Shown: positions 5,602 to 7,741 of the stretch, one piece after another | Layout of the letters: each line of letters opens with the position of its first letter | Position numbering within the stretch: the first letter of the stretch is position 1 | Origin: Sedimentisphaerales bacterium | GTDB lineage: Bacteria > Planctomycetota > Phycisphaerae > Sedimentisphaerales > SM23-30 | Reading direction: 5' to 3' | Length of the DNA stretch: 7,741 nucleotides | Assembly: GCA_030636065.1 (NCBI GenBank) | Contig: DAOVXR010000072.1 | Location: 1 to 7,741, forward strand | The notes under the pieces: model-generated | Database searches by the model: none | The model's input: the letters and a program-made list of their open reading frames with translations, nothing else | What the model was told of the DNA's origin: nothing | Position numbers and translations under genes: made by a program

Positions 5602-6876
5602 ATGAGCACCCTTATAAAAATTGTTATGATCGTAACGCTGGGCGGCGGCCTTGTAGGGTGGGGTCTTACCCCACGCGGTTTTCTGGGCAGCGGCAGCGTG
5701 GAAACCGGTTTAGACCAGGTCAACACTTTTGAACATCTGTTCAGGGGCAAACGAATCGGCATTATCACTAATCACACAGCATACGATTGCCGAAACCAAT
5801 TTATCGTGAACATATTTCGAGACATGCCGGATGTGACAATAGTGGCACTGTTCAGCCCGGAGCATGGTTTTTTTGGCAGGGAACAGGCCGCGATACATGT
5901 TCCCCATCGAACAAATCCGACATATAATCTTCCGGTTCACAGTCTTTACGGTGCGACGCGTAAGCCCAGCCGTAACATGCTCAAGAACATTGACCTTCTG
6001 ATATTTGACATTCAGGACATCGGCACCCGCTTTTATACCTATATTTATACGATGGCTTTGGCGATGGAGGCCGCCGCCGAAGAGCGGATACAATTCATTG
6101 TGCTGGACCGTCCCAATCCACTCGGCGGGTTGCGTGTCGAAGGTAATGTTCTCGACAGACGATGGGCCGGCTTTGTAGGGATGTATCCGATTGCGGTGCG
6201 ACACGGCATGACGGTGGGCGAACTGGCAACAATGTTTAACGAAGAAGGCTGGCTGACTGACGCTGTCAGGGCCGATCTGAAGGTAATCACGATGAAAGGC
6301 TGGCAGCGACGACAGTGGTACGATCAGACGAAGTTGGCTTTTATCAAACCTTCGCCGAATATACCCAACCTGGAAACAGCCGTCCTTTATCCCGGCTTAT
6401 GTTTGTTGGAGGGAACAAACCTTTCCGAGGGACGTGGGACGGACTTACCTTTTCGGCAGTTCGGCGCCCCCTGGATAGACGCGAAACAACTGACAGATCG
6501 CCTCAACGAATTGCGTTTATCCGGTCTGCGATTTGAGCCTGTAACTTTTGTTCCTTTGGGTTCCAAATATAAGAATCAGAAATGTCGGGGTGTAAGGGTA
6601 TTTCTTACACAAAGAAATCGGCTGGAGACATTCCGGAGTGGCGTACGGATAATCAACGAAATTTACCGGATGTATCCACGGCAACTGAAATGGAATACCG
6701 TTCATTTTGATCGTTTATGCGGAACATCCACAGTGCGAAAGGCCATAATAAACCAATCGAGTCTCGATTCACTCCGCACCGTATGGCAGACCGACCTGGA
6801 ATCATTCCGGCGGACACGAAAAAAATATCTGCTCTATCCGGCAGGCGTAGCACAGACACCTTTAATTCACCACTAA
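5602..6876 (+). CDS. namZ: NamZ/YbbC-like exo-beta-N-acetylmuramidase (DUF1343, GH171 type)
   Basis: In Bacillus subtilis NamZ releases N-acetylmuramic acid from the non-reducing end of peptidoglycan fragments during cell-wall turnover. This 424-aa protein shows the family landmarks in order: NHTA (57-60), SPEHGFFG (85-92), FDIQDIGTRFYTY (135-147), LDRPNPLGG (168-176), KPSPNIPNL (249-257) and LLEGTNLSEGRGT (268-280). The N-terminus MSTLIKIVMIVTLGGGL is signal-like, so the enzyme is probably exported. Residues 17-28 (LVGWGLTPRGFL) are encoded by a repeat copy and are not part of the conserved domain, which starts near residue 38. The ATG at 5602 has no Shine-Dalgarno; the ATG at 5626 is a less likely alternative. 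The gene lies 39 bp behind the sulfatase, in the same reading frame, and probably in the same operon. The family call is firm; activity on peptidoglycan rather than another amino-sugar polymer is inferred. Confidence 0.9.
   Translation: MSTLIKIVMIVTLGGGLVGWGLTPRGFLGSGSVETGLDQVNTFEHLFRGKRIGIITNHTAYDCRNQFIVNIFRDMPDVTIVALFSPEHGFFGREQAAIHVPHRTNPTYNLPVHSLYGATRKPSRNMLKNIDLLIFDIQDIGTRFYTYIYTMALAMEAAAEERIQFIVLDRPNPLGGLRVEGNVLDRRWAGFVGMYPIAVRHGMTVGELATMFNEEGWLTDAVRADLKVITMKGWQRRQWYDQTKLAFIKPSPNIPNLETAVLYPGLCLLEGTNLSEGRGTDLPFRQFGAPWIDAKQLTDRLNELRLSGLRFEPVTFVPLGSKYKNQKCRGVRVFLTQRNRLETFRSGVRIINEIYRMYPRQLKWNTVHFDRLCGTSTVRKAIINQSSLDSLRTVWQTDLESFRRTRKKYLLYPAGVAQTPLIHH
5651..5684 (+). repeat. Short palindromic repeat, copy B, translated inside namZ
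   Basis: This is an exact 34-bp match to the copy at 5567-5600, 84 bp downstream and therefore in the same frame. It encodes LVGWGLTPRGFL in the signal region of NamZ. Perfect identity over 34 bp, including third codon positions, points to a recent insertion or duplication. A local duplication of an 84-bp block is not seen, since the flanking bases differ. Confidence 0.92.
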
Positions 6877-6906
6877 AACACATAATTTTCATAAGAGAAA
6901 TAAAAT

Positions 6907-7149
6907 ATGATAATAAAAAATGCTTTTAAAATCATGACTTATTGGTGCCTACTGATTTGTGTGTCTTTTACAGGCTGCGAGGAGAAAAATGATTTAGAAG
7001 AAAAGCACAATCAACAGGAGTCGTTCGATATTGAAAAAATCATAAAATCTAAAATTCTTCTCTTCGTGGTCAAATTCTCTTCTATTATCTTTTCTTCACT
7101 TCTGTATTTTTTCTTCTCTTCTTCGTGCTCAAACTCCACCGGTTCTTAA
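6907..7149 (+). pseudogene. Lipoprotein-like small ORF, probably truncated by repeat sequence
   Basis: The 80-aa product begins as a bacterial lipoprotein: basic start (MIIKNAFK), hydrophobic run and a lipobox-like SFTGC24 followed by charged residues EEKNDLEEKHNQQESFDIEKI. From about residue 50 the reading enters a pyrimidine-rich repeat that encodes a Ser/Phe/Leu-rich tail with no sign of a protein domain. I read it as the 5' end of a lipoprotein gene whose remainder was lost or replaced, though a short functional lipoprotein is possible. Its start lies 30 bp after namZ with only a weak AGAGA ahead. Its TAA overlaps the stop of the convergent pheA gene. No function can be assigned. Confidence 0.5.
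7055..7137 (-). repeat. Purine-rich CACGAAG direct repeats at the convergent gene junction
   Basis: Read on the minus strand the stretch is almost all A and G, with two related units: GAGCACGAAGAAGAGAAG (near 7132-7115) and GACCACGAAGAGAAG (near 7070-7056). They are about 56 bp apart and differ by a 3-bp indel and a few substitutions. Similar CACGAAG-rich low-complexity spacers are, from memory, common in some environmental bacterial genomes. It supplies the last 30 or so codons of the small lipoprotein-like ORF. Confidence 0.65.
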
Positions 7150-7741
7150 AAAACTTCCGACACTTCCGGATAGCTGCCCAGCACACTTAATTGAAGACAA
7201 TGGCCGCGGGCGTCTTTCAGCGCAGCCAGCACTTTTTCATGGCTCTGGTGTCCCTGGCATTCCATGAAGAAATAATATTCCATTTCTCGTGTACGGCTGG
7301 GTCGGGATTCGATATTGGTCAGGTTGACGCTGTTATTGCGAAATGAGTGTAGCACATCGACTAATGCACCGACTTTGTGTGCCGTATTGAATACTATCGC
7401 TGTTTTATCCTTACCGCTCGGTCGTGCCGGTTCACGGCCTATGACGAAGAACCGTGTAACATTATTGCGAACATCTTCGATATTTTCACAAACAATTTGG
7501 AGATCATAAATTTCCGCCGCCAGTTTTGAACCGATAGCCGCGACGCCCTGTTTGTTGCCTACCTGATGGGCCGCTTCGGCGGTGGAGGCTGACGAGATGG
7601 TCGTTATATTTGGTAGGGTTGAGGACAGCCATTGGCGACACTGGGTGAACACTTCCGGCTTGGAGTAGATGGTTGTTATTTCTTCGAGGCGGCATTTAGC
7701 GAGAAGGTTATGATGGATTGCCATGCGTAATTCTGCGCAGA
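7146..7741 (-). CDS. pheA: Prephenate dehydratase with ACT domain (5' end off window)
   Basis: Prephenate dehydratase converts prephenate to phenylpyruvate in phenylalanine synthesis in the cytoplasm. The frame is open to the right edge, giving 197 visible residues. The first, AELRMAIHHNLLA, match the middle of the catalytic domain (compare the IHHCLL region of the E. coli enzyme), so the ATG at 7724 is internal and the true start is outside. Further landmarks are STAEAAHQV, the TRFFVIG motif at visible residues 95-101 (its Thr-Arg-Phe core is essential in the family), and a C-terminal ACT domain with GALVDVL (124-130) and ESRP (144-147), which form the phenylalanine-binding site for feedback inhibition. 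Whether an N-terminal chorismate mutase domain is fused cannot be seen. The gene is convergent with the lipoprotein-like ORF and shares four bases at the stops. Confidence 0.94.
   Translation of the reverse strand, partial: CAELRMAIHHNLLAKCRLEEITTIYSKPEVFTQCRQWLSSTLPNITTISSASTAEAAHQVGNKQGVAAIGSKLAAEIYDLQIVCENIEDVRNNVTRFFVIGREPARPSGKDKTAIVFNTAHKVGALVDVLHSFRNNSVNLTNIESRPSRTREMEYYFFMECQGHQSHEKVLAALKDARGHCLQLSVLGSYPEVSEVF

Noticed and set aside
5567..5684. CRISPR-like pair of 34-bp repeats with a 50-bp spacer
   Set aside because: Only two copies, one inside a protein-coding frame, a third diverged copy far away, and no cas genes.
5526..5768. Minus-strand open frame with a twice-repeated RKPRGVRPHPT peptide
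   Set aside because: The repeated peptide is only the reverse reading of the two repeat copies; it is antisense to the namZ start.

Overview
The window is about 7.7 kb of bacterial chromosome with moderate GC. A Tat-targeted type I sulfatase, a secreted NamZ-type muramidase and a GT9 glycosyltransferase point to a Gram-negative lineage rich in polysaccharide enzymes. I favour Planctomycetota, perhaps Phycisphaerae, but that is inference from gene content; no rRNA is present to settle it.

Left block, minus strand (1-2870). In transcription order it holds a strong sigma70-like promoter, tRNA-Gly(UCC), a GT9 (heptosyltransferase-like) gene, a weaker promoter, tRNA-Gly(GCC), and the gene for trigger factor, which runs off the left edge. 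Neither tRNA encodes CCA. The GT9 gene has a long leader carrying one copy of a short palindromic repeat. Trigger factor has an unusual acidic N-terminal tail made of two 17-residue repeats.

Middle block, plus strand (about 3000-7149). A 170-bp divergent intergenic region leads into a tight gene string. It holds a radical SAM protein with a Twitch/SPASM-like C-terminus, a Cys-type sulfatase whose ATG overlaps the radical SAM stop (TGATG), and a NamZ/DUF1343 (GH171-type) exo-N-acetylmuramidase 39 bp further on. A short lipoprotein-like ORF follows 30 bp later and looks truncated. Two identical 34-bp copies of the repeat surround the namZ start codon, and one is translated in frame as part of the signal region.

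Right block, minus strand (7146-7741). This is the 3' part of a prephenate dehydratase gene (pheA) with its ACT regulatory domain. It converges on the lipoprotein-like ORF, and the two stop codons overlap. A purine-rich CACGAAG repeat stretch (read on the minus strand) forms the end of that ORF.

The sulfatase and NamZ probably act outside the cytoplasm on glycans: sulfate-ester removal and release of terminal MurNAc. The radical SAM protein is cytoplasmic, and its coupling to a Cys-type sulfatase raises the possibility of a maturase, although its cysteine pattern is not that of canonical anSME. I saw no CRISPR array, transposase, phage gene or obvious new defence system. The points most worth checking are the radical SAM-sulfatase-NamZ unit and the repeat family that enters coding sequence.
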